Source of the DNA: Xanthobacteraceae bacterium
GTDB lineage: Bacteria > Pseudomonadota > Alphaproteobacteria > Rhizobiales > Xanthobacteraceae
Reading direction: 5' to 3'
DNA length: 64,000 bases
NCBI GenBank assembly: GCA_031291475.1
Contig: JARLIY010000132.1
Span: 186,001-250,000 of the forward strand
Part shown: piece by piece, positions 55,810-64,000 of the stretch
Position numbering within the stretch: position 1 is the first letter of the stretch
Layout of the letters: each line of letters opens with the position of its first letter
Made by a program: the position numbers and the translations under genes
The notes under the pieces: generated by a model
Databases searched by the model: none
Told to the model about the DNA's origin: nothing
The model's input: only the letters and a program-made list of their open reading frames with translations

Positions 55810-56037
55810 TTAAGCTCCGCGCCGCCACCATAGCTTGATGCCTCGCCGTTCTAGCTCGCGCTCACCTTCGGGCGACGCGGCCCTAAGCGTCATCCACTCG
55901 CGCCATAGCCTGTCACGCCGTCGTCGGAGCCTGCGCCATTCGTCGTCATCGCCGCGCACACTGGCGATGGCGGCGGCCACGTCGGCGAGCAACGCGTTAA
56001 GATTTTCGAGAGTACGGGGGGACTTTGTTGCGACCAT
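55810..56037 (-). CDS. small helical hypothetical protein
   Basis: 75 residues from MVATKSPRTLENLNALLADVAAAIASVRGDDDEWRRLRRRRDRLWREWMTLRAASPEGERELERRGIKLW. Leucine/arginine-rich, probably a coiled coil. First gene from the right end of the island. No family recognised. The 225 bp between it and the promoter-like site below hold no gene. Confidence 0.5.
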   Translation of the reverse strand: MVATKSPRTLENLNALLADVAAAIASVRGDDDEWRRLRRRRDRLWREWMTLRAASPEGERELERRGIKLWWRRGA

Positions 56038-56263
56038 GACTCGCCTCGTATAGTTCCGGCCATCATGTGGCCGGCCCATCCCTGGTTTGGACCACCTTGC
56101 CCGAGGTCGGGCAGGTTGGTGGGGAGCACTGCTCCCGCTCTATGGATGGTCGATCGAAATGTATGGTCGTAGACGGCTGCAAGCAACGGCAATCGCCGGC
56201 TGCGAAGATGGTAGTGACGGAGAGTTGGCGCCTCCCGCCGCTGAGCTTACAATGCGTCCTAGA

Positions 56264-56293
56264 ATTTACCTGCGCATTTTCTGAGGCTATAGT
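56264..56293 (+). promoter_or_regulatory. candidate island-borne promoter for the restored tRNA-Gly
   Basis: TTTACC, 18-base spacer, TATAGT (4/6 and 5/6 matches to the -35 and -10 consensus) lie 45 bp before the intact tRNA-Gly. Because the native promoter stays at the left end of the island, the right copy needs one from within the island; this is the best candidate I see. Confidence 0.4.
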
Positions 56294-56338
56294 TCAGCAG
56301 GCAAATAGCAGGTAAAAGAACGAGCAAACATAAGTTTT

Positions 56339-56375
56339 GCGGGCGTAGTTCAGTGGTAGAACATCAGCTTCCCAA
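56339..56375 (+). other. right attachment site (37-bp direct repeat)
   Basis: Identical to 14,374-14,410. Together the two copies frame 41,965 bp from the end of the left copy to the end of the right copy. The crossover must lie within the 37 bases, that is, in the 5' half of the tRNA up to the anticodon loop. Confidence 0.9.
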
Positions 56376-56413
56376 GCTGAGTGTCGTGGGTTCGATTCCC
56401 ATCGCCCGCTCCA
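56339..56413 (+). tRNA. tRNA-Gly (anticodon CCC)
   Basis: Full cloverleaf: acceptor GCGGGCG/CGCCCGC, D-stem GTTC/GAAC, anticodon stem TCAGC/GCTGA with loop TTCCCAA (anticodon CCC), T-arm GTGGG-TTCGATT-CCCAT, discriminator T and encoded CCA. Its first 37 bases come from the island; the rest is native. Confidence 0.95.
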
Positions 56414-56455
56414 GAGGTCTGCGAAACTGACCGACAACCTCGAGGAGGGAACGCC

Positions 56456-56662
56456 ATGAACCAGCCAAGCGAGCGGCGGAGCGGATGGAGCTGGTGGTAC
56501 CTGCTCTTCCTCATTCAATTCATCGCGGTGCTTTGGCCGCCTTTCTACAATAAGGTCGAGCCGTCCTTCATCGGCATGCCGTTCTTCTATTGGTATCAGC
56601 TCGGTTGCGTGATCGTCGCGGCCATTCTCACGGCCATCGTGTATTTCGCCACCGACGACTAG
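56456..56662 (+). CDS. DUF3311 small membrane protein
   Basis: 68 residues, two TM helices: WWYLLFLIQFIAVLWPPFYNKVEPSFIGMPFFYWYQLGCVIVAAILTAIVYF. Matches DUF3311, the small subunit that accompanies sodium:solute symporters. GAGGAGGG before the ATG. The symporter follows 55 bp downstream. Confidence 0.9.
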   Translation: MNQPSERRSGWSWWYLLFLIQFIAVLWPPFYNKVEPSFIGMPFFYWYQLGCVIVAAILTAIVYFATDD

Positions 56663-56717
56663 CGGCACTGCACGTCGACAAACCAAGAGATCGCAGGGAA
56701 AAAATCGGGGGGATATC

Positions 56718-58256
56718 GTGCAGGACGTGAACTGGACCGCGCTGATCATATTCATCCTGCTGTTCGCGTTCATCACCTGGCTGGGGTTTATCGCCGCCCA
56801 TTGGCGCAAGGGCGACCTCGATCAGCTGCACGAATGGGGCCTTGGCGGGCGCCGCTTCGGCACGATCATCACCTGGTTCCTGGTCGGTGGCGACCTCTAC
56901 ACGGCCTATACCTTCATCGCCGTCCCGGCACTCGCCTTCGGCGCCGGCGCGATAGCGTTCTTCGCGGTTCCCTACACCATCATGATCTATCCGATCTTGT
57001 TTCTGGTCTTCCCGCGACTGTGGCATGTCTGCCGCAAGCACAATTACATCACGCCGGCGGACTTCGTGCGCGGCCGTTTCGGCAACCGCTGGCTGGCGCT
57101 GGCGGTGGCGGTCACCGGCATCGTCGCGACCATGCCCTACATCGCCCTGCAACTGGTCGGCTTGCAGGTCGTCATCGGCGCACTCGGCGTGCCAAGCTCG
57201 GGTTATATCGGCGATCTGCCGCTGATCATCGCTTTCATCATTCTCGCGGCCTTCACCTATTCGAGCGGCCTGCGCGCGCCGGCCTCGATTGCCATCGTCA
57301 AGGATATCTTGATCTACATCACCGCCTTCGCCGCCGTTATCTTCGTGCCGATCCAGCTCGGCGGCTTCGGCAAGATCTTTGCAGCGGTACCGGAAGCGAA
57401 ACGGTTGCTCGCGGCGCCCGGCGTCCACAGCACGGGCGCCTACGGCTATTACGCGACGCTAGCGCTCGGATCGGCGCTTGCGCTGTTCCTCTATCCTCAC
57501 TCCATCACCGGCATTTTGAGTGCGAGCAGCGGCCACGCCATCCGCCGCAACGCGGCGCTCTTGCCGGGCTACTCGTTCATGCTCGGCTTATTGGCGCTGG
57601 TCGGCTTCTTTGCGCTTGCCGCGGGCGTCGGCGCGCTGCCCGAATACGCCGCCGGTTTCAAACAGTTCGGCCCTAACTTCGCCGTGCCGGCTTTGTACTT
57701 GCACAGCTTCCCGTCATGGTTCGTCGGCATCGCCTTTGCCGCCATCGGCATCGGCGCGCTGGTGCCGGCGGCGATCATGTCGATCGCCGCGGCCAACCTC
57801 TACACCCGCAATATCCACCGCGAGTTCATCAACGCCCATCCGACGGATCGGCAGGAATCGCAGATCGCCAAATGGGTGTCGCTGATCGTCAAATTCGGCG
57901 CGCTCATCTTCATCATTTTTGTACCGACGCAATTCGCAATCTACCTGCAACTCCTCGGCGGCATTCTGATTATTCAGACGCTGCCGTCACTCATGCTCGG
58001 CGTTTATACGCGCTGGTTCAACGATTGGGCGCTGTTCGTCGGTTGGGCCGTAGGGATCGCCGCAGGCACCGCGATGTTCGTCGCCGTGAATTCTCCGAAC
58101 TACCCGCTTAAGATCGGCGACTTCACCTTCCCAGGTTACACCGCGCTTTACACTGTCGTTCTTAACCTCGCGATCGCGATCGTGTTGACGCCGCTGTTCA
58201 ACGCCGCCGGCGGCAAACGCATCGATGAGACCGCGGCGGCGGATTATCACGCCTGA
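56718..58256 (+). CDS. sodium:solute symporter (monocarboxylate MctP-like)
   Basis: 512 residues, GTG start, about 13 TM helices. Family marks: WGLGGRRFGTIITWFLVGGDLYTAYTF near the start, ITPADFVRGRFGNRWLALAV, LYPHSITGILSASSGHAIRRNAALLPGYSFML, and AIMSIAAANLYTRNIHREFI. This is the SSS layout of rhizobial MctP, which takes up monocarboxylates and alanine (from memory). Operon with DUF3311; substrate otherwise not certain. Confidence 0.92.
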   Translation: MQDVNWTALIIFILLFAFITWLGFIAAHWRKGDLDQLHEWGLGGRRFGTIITWFLVGGDLYTAYTFIAVPALAFGAGAIAFFAVPYTIMIYPILFLVFPRLWHVCRKHNYITPADFVRGRFGNRWLALAVAVTGIVATMPYIALQLVGLQVVIGALGVPSSGYIGDLPLIIAFIILAAFTYSSGLRAPASIAIVKDILIYITAFAAVIFVPIQLGGFGKIFAAVPEAKRLLAAPGVHSTGAYGYYATLALGSALALFLYPHSITGILSASSGHAIRRNAALLPGYSFMLGLLALVGFFALAAGVGALPEYAAGFKQFGPNFAVPALYLHSFPSWFVGIAFAAIGIGALVPAAIMSIAAANLYTRNIHREFINAHPTDRQESQIAKWVSLIVKFGALIFIIFVPTQFAIYLQLLGGILIIQTLPSLMLGVYTRWFNDWALFVGWAVGIAAGTAMFVAVNSPNYPLKIGDFTFPGYTALYTVVLNLAIAIVLTPLFNAAGGKRIDETAAADYHA

Positions 58257-58281
58257 AGCGCGTCACCGCCGGGCAACCGCG

Positions 58282-60027
58282 TCACATCCGCGTGACGCGG
58301 ACGTGGAGCAGCGCGGAGCGGCCGCCGCGGACTTCCTTGGCGCAACGCGCGATCGCGGCCGGAACCTCGGCGGGGTCGCAGATCTTTTCTCCGTAGGCGC
58401 CGAAGGCCTCGGCGACTTTGCTGAACTCGGCCACCGTGGCGAGCTCGGCCTCGAATTCGTTGGCGGAATTGGCGTCGCCCTTGGGGAAAACGCGCAGCGT
58501 CGATTGCTTCACGGCCGACCAGCCCGAATTGTCGAGCACAATGGCAAAGATCGGCAGGCGGTATTGCTGCGAGACCGCAAAGACCGAGCACGGATTGCAA
58601 AAATAGAAGCTGCCGTCGCCGGCGATCTGCACCATCGTGCGGTTCGGGGCGGCAAGCTTGGCGCCGAGCGCCATGGCGCCCGACCAGCCGAGCCCGGCGC
58701 CGTTGGTGTTGAAGGCGGTATTGGGCCGCCGGCGCGGTATCTGCATCAGCACCGCCGGCGTGTTGGTGACCGCTTCGTTGAAAATGATGTCCTCGTCATC
58801 GAGCACCTTGCCGAGCTCGGCCATCAGATAATGCGGATTGATCGCGCCGGGCTTGCCCCGGTCCGCCGCGAGCGCGGCCGCGTGCTCGCGCCGCGCCGCG
58901 CCAGCGGCTTGCAGACGTTGCAGGCGCGCCGCGGCGGCGGCCTTGAAGCGCGGCGTCGCCTTGTCCTTCAGCTCCGTCAGCAACTGATCGAGGATGCGGC
59001 CGCTGTTGCCCTGCAGGCGTAAATGCCCCGGGAACGTCCACATCGGCGAGCCGAGCTTGAGGACGTCGACGTCGATGTGGACCCAGAACGAGTTTTCGTT
59101 CGGTTGCACTTCGGCGGGGAACCACGGCACCTCGACGTCCACGAGCATGCCGAAATCGGCGTCGGGCAAGGAATCGTCGGGCGAAAAGCCGGCGAAGCAC
59201 GGGCTCTCGTATGAGATGTTGCTTTTCGAGTTCGCTTCGAAGACGGCCATGCCGGCGAATTGCCCGAGCTCGTCGATCTTCTGCGCGCCAAGCGCGTCGA
59301 GGCCGCCATAGCCGGTGATCAGGATCGGATTTTCCGCCGCGAGCAACCGGTCGGCGAGCGCGGTAATGAGCTTGGGATCGGCGCCGCCGCTTGCGGTCGC
59401 GCCGTAGCGGTCGCCGGGATAACGGTGAATCTCGTCCGCACCCCAATACTCGGTGAGCGTCTCGCGCTGCATCATCAGATAGACCGGCCCGCGCGGCTCG
59501 CTTTGCATGATCGAATAGGCGCGCTGCAGCGCCTCCTTGACGACGACGCCGGACGGCAGCGTCCACTCCCACTTGGTATAGGGCCGCACCAGGCTCCCCT
59601 GATCGAACGGCTCCTGCACGAAATGCACGTGCGTGTCGCGCGTGCCGACCAATTCCCCGTGCGAGGTGTAGGGCGCCTTGCCGGCCATCAGCAGCACCGG
59701 CAGCCGGCTGCGGTAAAGATTGTGCATGGCGTTCGCGGCATTGGCGGTGCCGACATCGACATGCACGAGCACACCCTGGCCTCGGCCGGTGACCAGCGCA
59801 TAGCCTCCGGCCATATGGGCGGCGGTGTTCTCGTGCGGGCAGCGCAGGACTTTCGGCATCGCCTCGCCGCGCGAGCGACGATGCGCCATTTCCTCGATGA
59901 TCGGTGCGTGGTCGGTGCCGAGATTACAGAAGAGATAGTCGATGCCGATTTCTTTCAGGCCTTCGAGCAAATAGTAAGCTGTGGAGAAATCGGTGACGTT
60001 GGTTTTTCGCGAAACTGACGTGTCCAT
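58282..60027 (-). CDS. thiamine-pyrophosphate-dependent enzyme (acetolactate synthase-like)
   Basis: 581 residues. The N-terminal Pyr domain has the catalytic Glu in LRCPHENTAAHMAGGYALVTGRGQGVLVHVDVGTANAANAMHN. A middle FAD/NAD-like domain includes NPILITGYGGLDALGAQKI. The C-terminal PP domain carries the TPP motif VQIAGDGSFYFCNPCSVFAVSQQYRLPIFAIVLDNSGW. Probably a non-canonical carboligase or decarboxylase; substrate unknown. I use the ATG at 60,027; the frame is open further but low quality. Confidence 0.9.
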   Translation of the reverse strand: MDTSVSRKTNVTDFSTAYYLLEGLKEIGIDYLFCNLGTDHAPIIEEMAHRRSRGEAMPKVLRCPHENTAAHMAGGYALVTGRGQGVLVHVDVGTANAANAMHNLYRSRLPVLLMAGKAPYTSHGELVGTRDTHVHFVQEPFDQGSLVRPYTKWEWTLPSGVVVKEALQRAYSIMQSEPRGPVYLMMQRETLTEYWGADEIHRYPGDRYGATASGGADPKLITALADRLLAAENPILITGYGGLDALGAQKIDELGQFAGMAVFEANSKSNISYESPCFAGFSPDDSLPDADFGMLVDVEVPWFPAEVQPNENSFWVHIDVDVLKLGSPMWTFPGHLRLQGNSGRILDQLLTELKDKATPRFKAAAAARLQRLQAAGAARREHAAALAADRGKPGAINPHYLMAELGKVLDDEDIIFNEAVTNTPAVLMQIPRRRPNTAFNTNGAGLGWSGAMALGAKLAAPNRTMVQIAGDGSFYFCNPCSVFAVSQQYRLPIFAIVLDNSGWSAVKQSTLRVFPKGDANSANEFEAELATVAEFSKVAEAFGAYGEKICDPAEVPAAIARCAKEVRGGRSALLHVRVTRM

Positions 60028-60262
60028 GAATCCGGCCGATCGTTCCCTGGGTTTCAATCGAGTCACTATAGCATTACCGCGGCAAGGCGCGCCTATCCGC
60101 TCCGGCCGAGGCCCCCGATCGCGCAGGGTTACGCCGTCAAATCCAATTGGCAGAGTTCCCGAAAGCGAAAAAAGCAGGCCATGACAAGATGGAAGGCACG
60201 CCTTTCCGAACTCTCGCCACAATGGCAAAGGATGGTCGGCGCAACGGGGAAAGGACGTCAAC

Positions 60263-60697
60263 ATGAAATGGCAGGCAGCTTTGGCCGGCGCGCTCGCGTC
60301 GGCCCTCGTCACTACCTTGGCTTTTGCCGACGTGCGCGTCACCAACGATCCGGGGGGCGAAATCACCGCCTATCTTCGCAAGTTCCACGACATGCGCGCC
60401 TCCGGCGAACGTCTGATCATCGACGGGCCATGCCTTTCGGCATGCACCTTATTCACCGCCTTCATTCCGCGCGACCGGGTTTGCGTGACGCAACGTGCCG
60501 TGCTTGGGTTCCACGCCGCCTCCTATTACGATGACGCCCGGCGTTCTCTGGTGCCGACGCGGGCCGGCACGCGGCTGGTGATGCGGATCTACCCGCCGCA
60601 AATCCGGAGCTGGATCGAGCGGCATGGCGGTCTGACGCCGCAGATCATCGCGCTTCGCGGCCGCGAACTCGCCGCGCTCTACAATACCTGCCGGTAA
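60263..60697 (+). CDS. periplasmic protein with ClpP-like (COG3904-type) pattern
   Basis: 144 residues, signal peptide MKWQAALAGALASALVTTLAFA. The mature part DVRVTNDPGGEITAYLRKFHDMRASGERLIIDGPCLSACTLFTAFIPRDRVCVTQRAVLGFHAASYY resembles the ClpP/crotonase-like periplasmic family: an SACT segment in the position of the nucleophile Ser and FHAA in that of the His. Two cysteines (PCLSAC) are close together. AAAGGA before the ATG. The 235 bp upstream show nothing else. Confidence 0.7.
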   Translation: MKWQAALAGALASALVTTLAFADVRVTNDPGGEITAYLRKFHDMRASGERLIIDGPCLSACTLFTAFIPRDRVCVTQRAVLGFHAASYYDDARRSLVPTRAGTRLVMRIYPPQIRSWIERHGGLTPQIIALRGRELAALYNTCR

Positions 60698-60755
60698 ACA
60701 ACCCAGGGACCTAGCGCAGTTGTCGGCGGCAGCGTTGCGGCCTATCTAGCGGGGA

Positions 60756-60917
60756 ATGCGCGAGACTGTCGCACCTCGCCTGATGTCGCGGCCGCTCTTT
60801 CTGGCGGGCGCAGCCGTTATAATTGCGCTTGCAGGCACTCTCTGGCTCTGGGCCTCTTACGGCACGGCGGTGTTCTTCGAGACCATCCGCGCCGGCTTCG
60901 TTGCCTGCTTCGGCTGA
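60756..60917 (+). CDS. small single-pass membrane protein before SCO1
   Basis: 53 residues: MRETVAPRLMSRPLFLAGAAVIIALAGTLWLWASYGTAVFFETIRAGFVACFG. One TM helix (~14-34) and an amphipathic C-terminus. Ends 11 bp before the SCO1 start and its GGAGG, so it is most likely co-transcribed. An alternative Met lies nine codons in. It is short, but the length, hydrophobicity and spacing support it. Confidence 0.6.
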   Translation: MRETVAPRLMSRPLFLAGAAVIIALAGTLWLWASYGTAVFFETIRAGFVACFG

Positions 60918-60928
60918 CGGAGGATAGT

Positions 60929-61534
60929 GTGAGCGCGAGACTGCGACCCGCCAGCGTCTTGCCGATCCTGGCCGCGTTCGTCTGCGGGCTGGTTCTGGTA
61001 TTCGGCGCCATCGTCTACTTCACCGCACGCTCGGGATCGTCGGTCGGGCCGGCGATCGCCGCCGTCGGCGGCCCGTTCCACCTGACGGACCAGACCGGCA
61101 AGCCGGTCAGCGACCAGGACTTCAAGGGACGGCCGTTCCTGGTCTTTTTCGGCTACACCCACTGCCCCGACATCTGCCCGACGACCCTCTTCGAGATTTC
61201 CGAAGTCATCAAGAAGCTCGGCAGCGACGCCGATCGCACCGGCGCCATTTTCATCACCGTCGATCCGGAACGCGATACACCGGCGGCGCTCAAGGATTAC
61301 CTTTCGAACTTCGATCCGCATCTGCGCGGGCTGACCGGCGATCCGGCAGCCGTTGAAGCGGCGATCAAAGCCTATCGGGTCTACGCCAAGAAGGTTCCGC
61401 TGAAGGACGGCGACTACACGATGGACCACACGGCCGTCGTCTACCTGATGGACAAGGACGGCCACTTCGTCGCACCATTCAACCTGAAGCAGACGCCCGA
61501 GGCTGCGGCCGAGCAATTGCGCCGCTATCTCTGA
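60929..61534 (+). CDS. SCO1/SenC family copper chaperone
   Basis: 201 residues, GTG start with GGAGG. An N-terminal TM anchor (LPILAAFVCGLVLVFGAIVYF) is followed by a periplasmic thioredoxin fold. The copper-binding motif is FFGYTHCPDICPTTL (CxxxC), ITVDPERDTPAALKDYLSNF follows, and the distal His ligand is in YTMDHTAVVYLMD. Delivers Cu to the CuA centre of cytochrome c oxidase. Confidence 0.95.
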   Translation: MSARLRPASVLPILAAFVCGLVLVFGAIVYFTARSGSSVGPAIAAVGGPFHLTDQTGKPVSDQDFKGRPFLVFFGYTHCPDICPTTLFEISEVIKKLGSDADRTGAIFITVDPERDTPAALKDYLSNFDPHLRGLTGDPAAVEAAIKAYRVYAKKVPLKDGDYTMDHTAVVYLMDKDGHFVAPFNLKQTPEAAAEQLRRYL

Positions 61535-61573
61535 TGCGGCTATGCAGCCGGAACTACCGGCCGCTTCCGGACC

Positions 61574-61675
61574 TAGAGCGCAATCGCTTCAGATTGAATC
61601 GATTTGTGCTCTATCATTTTGGTGGCGCATGATCTTTTCGGAAAACCGGTTCCCACTTTTCCGGATCATGCGCTA
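61574..61675. repeat. intergenic palindromic repeat
   Basis: About 100 bp. GCGCATGATC...GGAAAACCGG...TTTTCC...GATCATGCGC (61,625-61,673) is a near-perfect palindrome preceded by GAGCGCAATCGCTTCAGATTGAATC. This element family is very common in intergenic regions of Bradyrhizobium- and Mesorhizobium-like genomes (from memory). Confidence 0.85.
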
Positions 61676-61748
61676 GGCACGGCCCTGCCTTCGTAGCGGC
61701 TGAACTCCATCGGCGGAGCGCTCGCTCGCTGCATCAGGTTCATCGGTC

Positions 61749-61771
61749 CGATGGGCGACGGATGCCCATCG
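61749..61771. other. short perfect hairpin upstream of rpsT
   Basis: CGATGGGC - gacggat - GCCCATCG, an eight-pair stem with a 7-base loop, ~170 bp before rpsT. There is no U-tract. Could be part of the rpsT leader or a terminator of the SCO1 operon. The rest of 61,535-61,943 contains only the palindromic repeat. Confidence 0.4.
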
Positions 61772-61943
61772 CGCGGACGTACGCCGGAAAGGCGCCGACG
61801 TCTGCGGATGGCAATATATGCGCCGGCAGCAGCACCGTCGTTCCTTGGGGCGCCGGCGGCGGGACCGGTCCCCCGGCGGCGTTGACGTGGGCCCTGCCCG
61901 CCCCTATAAGCGCCGCTTCACAAAGCTTTCGAACGCAAGACGC

Positions 61944-62213
61944 ATGGCCAATACAAAATCAGCCAAGAAGGCCGCACGACAAAGCGCGCGACGGACCGTG
62001 GTCAACCGGACGCGCCGCACGCGCCTACGCAGAGCTGTACGTAAGGTCGAGGAAGCGATCGCCGCCGGCGATCGATCCCGCGCGCTCGCCGCCATGGCCG
62101 AAGCCGAACCGGTGATCATTCGCGCGGCGCAAAAAAATATCGTGCACCGCAATGCAGCGCGCCGCAAAGTCTCGCGGCTCGCTCATCGGATCGCCGAACT
62201 CGGCAAATCGTAG
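61944..62213 (+). CDS. rpsT: 30S ribosomal protein S20
   Basis: 89 residues, highly basic: [39 protein letters not shown]...[22 protein letters not shown]. All S20 features are present (N-terminal MANxxSAKK, and KGIIHKNAAARKKSRL-like C-terminus). It binds 16S rRNA in the small subunit. rpsT immediately before dnaA is the usual order in this bacterial order. The start is set by homology; upstream codons are in frame but non-conserved. Confidence 0.96.
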   Translation: MANTKSAKKAARQSARRTVVNRTRRTRLRRAVRKVEEAIAAGDRSRALAAMAEAEPVIIRAAQKNIVHRNAARRKVSRLAHRIAELGKS

Positions 62214-63289
62214 CCGTTGCCGCCGGCTTGCATCGACGCAAGCCCCTCACTGCACATGTGACGTACCGCGCCGCCGCGCCGCATTGAAATCCGGCGCGCG
62301 CGGCATCACGTTGGGTTCGCAAGCGCACGCTTGTGGCGAGACGCCGTCAATCTGTTGCAGAATTGTCACGGCAAACTGCAAAATTGCCTGTCGCAGTATC
62401 CCGCTACATTCCGCGTGTCGGACATGTGAAGTTTTTATTTGCTCCGTGTGAACGACCGCGGGGCTACCCTTGAAACTTGCGCAAAAGAATTGATGCGCGA
62501 TGAAAGGGTTATAACTCATACGAAGCGATGGGCTTTGAGTCCGCGGCAAATTCGATGTGTGCAATTTTATTTGCTCCGGTGCGCGATTTTGTCGATTTGA
62601 GACTGGGTGCGATTGTCACAGAATTGTGAATCGGCCCGTTGAGTCAAAGTCTTGTACAGCGGCTCGTGCACCGCGCGGCCCCCGCAGCTTGTGAAAGCCC
62701 AATGTTGGCGAGGTTTTTTTGCGGTTGCGGGCCGGAAACAGCGTGATAGCGTTTTAATTCTTCGGTCTCCGAAGGGTTTTCAAAAATCGGTCCTGACCAA
62801 ACTCATCGACGTATGGGTGCAGGAGAGTCGTGTCCAATAAAGTGTCGCGCGGGTCATCAACGTCGCGATTGGGGTGGGAAGAACCTGCCGAGGATTTGGC
62901 AGGGCGCGTGAAGCAGAAACGCAAATAGCAGGCCTGGCGCAGTCTCGCGGGAAGCGGGCGGCACAGCAGCGATCACCATCGAGTGGGAGCGGTGGAAGTG
63001 GGGCAAATGACAATGATAATCCGCCAACCGATACGAAGAACTACGGTTTCTTCATCAAGAGTCGCCCGGCGCATGGGATTCGTCCCTGCACCGGCGCCGT
63101 GCCGCGATCGTCGAGCAACGATCACCTCCAGCGGTTGAACGGCTCCCGACGGCGTCTGCATTTCATTTGCCGCATACGCCGCCAACCTCACCACGCGATG
63201 CACAAGTTGCGTTTCCCCGATGGGGGGCATGGTGAGCGTATCGCGCCCGAGTTGCTCGCTTTCAGTCTTTCCCCCGGATAAGCAGACCC
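62214..63289. promoter_or_regulatory. dnaA upstream region, candidate oriC/control region
   Basis: 1,076 bp with stretches of low GC (62,340-62,640). The word TTTTATTTGCTCCG occurs twice (about 62,432 and 62,563) and AGAATTGTSA twice (62,355 and 62,620). GATTGTCACA-gaa-TTGTGAATC at 62,611-62,632 is an imperfect palindrome. I could not find a perfect TTATCCACA box, so calling this the replication origin is tentative. Confidence 0.35.
62830..62928 (+). CDS. 32-residue small ORF upstream of dnaA
   Basis: GTG start with AGGAGA five bases before it. The product begins MSNKVSRGSSTSRLGWEEP and ends AEDLAGRVKQKRK. The good ribosome-binding site, the clean stop and the balanced composition make this a credible small protein or a leader peptide for dnaA, 361 bp ahead of the dnaA start. 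Function unknown. Confidence 0.45.
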   Translation: MSNKVSRGSSTSRLGWEEPAEDLAGRVKQKRK

Positions 63290-64000
63290 ATGACGAGCAT
63301 GGACCAGGAGCGCTGGCAGCGGGTGAAGAGCCGCCTTCGCGTTGAACTCGGCGATGACGTGTTCACCAGCTGGTTCGCGCGCATGGAACTCGAGGCCATC
63401 GAGAACGGCGGCGTGCGGCTGTCGGTGCCGACGCGCTTTCTGCGCAATTGGATTCAATCGCATTACAGCGAGCGCGTGCTGAGCAACTGGCAGTCGGAAG
63501 AGCCCGCGATCACTCGCCTTGAACTGAGCGTCCGGTCAGCAGCGATCCGCCCGCTGGCGATCAAGCCCAAGCCGCCGGAGGCCCCGCTGCCCCAGCGCGC
63601 GGCGCACGACACGGCGCAAAACGGCGCCGGCCTGCGCGGGAGCGTGCCCTTTATGTCGGTGCACGAAGCCCTCAGCGGGTCGCCGCTCGACCCGCGGCTT
63701 GCCTTCGAGACCTTCATCGTCGGCCGATCGAACACGCTCGCCCATGCCGCGGCGAAGCAGGTGGCGACCACCCGGCACGGCGACGCGCTGATGTTCAATC
63801 CGCTCTACGTTCATGCTGGCGTCGGACTCGGCAAGACCCACCTGTTGCAGGCGATCACCTGGGCCGGCAATGGCAGCGATCGCAAATTGCTCTATCTGAC
63901 GGCCGAACGGTTCATGTACGGCTTCGTTTCGGCGCTCCGCAGCCAGACGACGTTGGCTTTCAAGGAGGCGGTGCGCGCCATCGATGTCCTGATCATCGAC
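63290..64000 (+). CDS. dnaA: chromosomal replication initiator DnaA, N-terminal part
   Basis: 237 residues to the right edge; the frame remains open, so the gene is cut by the window. Domain I ([55 protein letters not shown]) is followed by a Pro/Ala-rich linker (~85-120) and the AAA+ domain. The latter has [21 protein letters not shown], Walker [18 protein letters not shown] (~173-189) and the start of Walker B at DVLIID. Opens the origin as an ATP-DnaA oligomer. ATG at 63,290 fits the family start; a Met three codons on is an alternative. Confidence 0.95.
   Translation, partial: MTSMDQERWQRVKSRLRVELGDDVFTSWFARMELEAIENGGVRLSVPTRFLRNWIQSHYSERVLSNWQSEEPAITRLELSVRSAAIRPLAIKPKPPEAPLPQRAAHDTAQNGAGLRGSVPFMSVHEALSGSPLDPRLAFETFIVGRSNTLAHAAAKQVATTRHGDALMFNPLYVHAGVGLGKTHLLQAITWAGNGSDRKLLYLTAERFMYGFVSALRSQTTLAFKEAVRAIDVLIID

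Noticed and set aside
56294-56809. Minus-strand frame through the tRNA-Gly and DUF3311 gene
   Set aside because: Shadow of the tRNA and of DUF3311; typical spurious RWESNPRHSAWEAD text from a tRNA.
62874-63281. 135-codon plus-strand frame before dnaA
   Set aside because: Low-complexity, no ribosome-binding site, and its start lies inside the better-supported small ORF in another frame.
62214-63289. Confirmed oriC
   Set aside because: No perfect DnaA box was found by eye; only position and AT content support it, so it is listed as tentative.

Overview
The window looks like a chromosomal stretch of a high-GC alphaproteobacterium of the order Hyphomicrobiales (Rhizobiales), near the Bradyrhizobium / Rhodopseudomonas / Xanthobacteraceae side. 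The signs are a class I lysyl-tRNA synthetase, PHB genes phaA-phaB, a DUF3311/sodium-solute symporter pair, rpsT directly before dnaA, and several intergenic palindromic repeats of a type I remember from those genomes. The species cannot be named from the sequence alone.

Layout. Positions 1-14.3 kb are ordinary core genome: phaA (partial)-phaB, a PAP2 phosphatase, a cupin/gloB pair, a methyltransferase, pyrD with DUF952, an S24-type repressor, lysK, a solute-binding protein, an orphan FAD subunit of the xanthine-dehydrogenase type, a patatin phospholipase, DUF3175 and a chemotaxis receptor. Positions 14,374-56,413 are a ~42-kb integrated island. It is bounded by a 37-bp direct repeat: the 5' half of a tRNA-Gly(CCC) gene on the left and the complete tRNA-Gly on the right. 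A tyrosine recombinase sits at the left end and excisionase-like HTH genes at the right. Positions 56.4-64 kb are core genome again: DUF3311-symporter, a TPP enzyme, SCO1, rpsT and the start of dnaA.

The island is a stack of accessory modules. (a) 17-24 kb: a lone receiver protein, a two-component system with proline-rich sensor, a secreted tandem-repeat protein behind two near-adjacent palindromes, and three transporters (MFS, ArsB-like, DUF606). (b) 24-28.5 kb: a DUF2235 hydrolase and several orphan genes (ParB-like, ADP-ribosyltransferase-like, unknown). (c) 29-43.6 kb: one seven-gene operon on the minus strand encoding a sigma-like protein, an unknown protein, an ImmA/IrrE metalloprotease, a ~1,730-residue DEAD/H helicase with DUF1998, an SNF2 helicase, a ~1,350-residue Eco57I/PglX-type N6-adenine methylase and an HNH nuclease. 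It resembles DISARM, but the helicase and DUF1998 parts are one protein, no PLD nuclease gene is seen, and there is a front-end regulatory/protease triad. (d) 43.7-46.1 kb, divergent from (c): a ubiquitin-like operon (DUF3892, two-domain multiubiquitin protein, ThiF/E1-like enzyme, zinc protein of DUF6527 type). Modules (c) and (d) share a 170-bp intergenic region holding a nested inverted repeat. (e) 47-51.5 kb: an AlpA-like/endonuclease VII pair and a three-gene ABC-3C system with an SMC-like DUF3732 ATPase. (f) 52-56 kb: an SRAP protein, small paralogous and decayed genes, and the excision module.

The strongest candidates for something undescribed are the back-to-back modules (c)+(d) with their shared nested operator, the composite history shown by a second, internal tRNA-Gly 3' half, and the reversed polarity of the tRNA insertion, in which the island has to supply the promoter and 5' half of a working tRNA.
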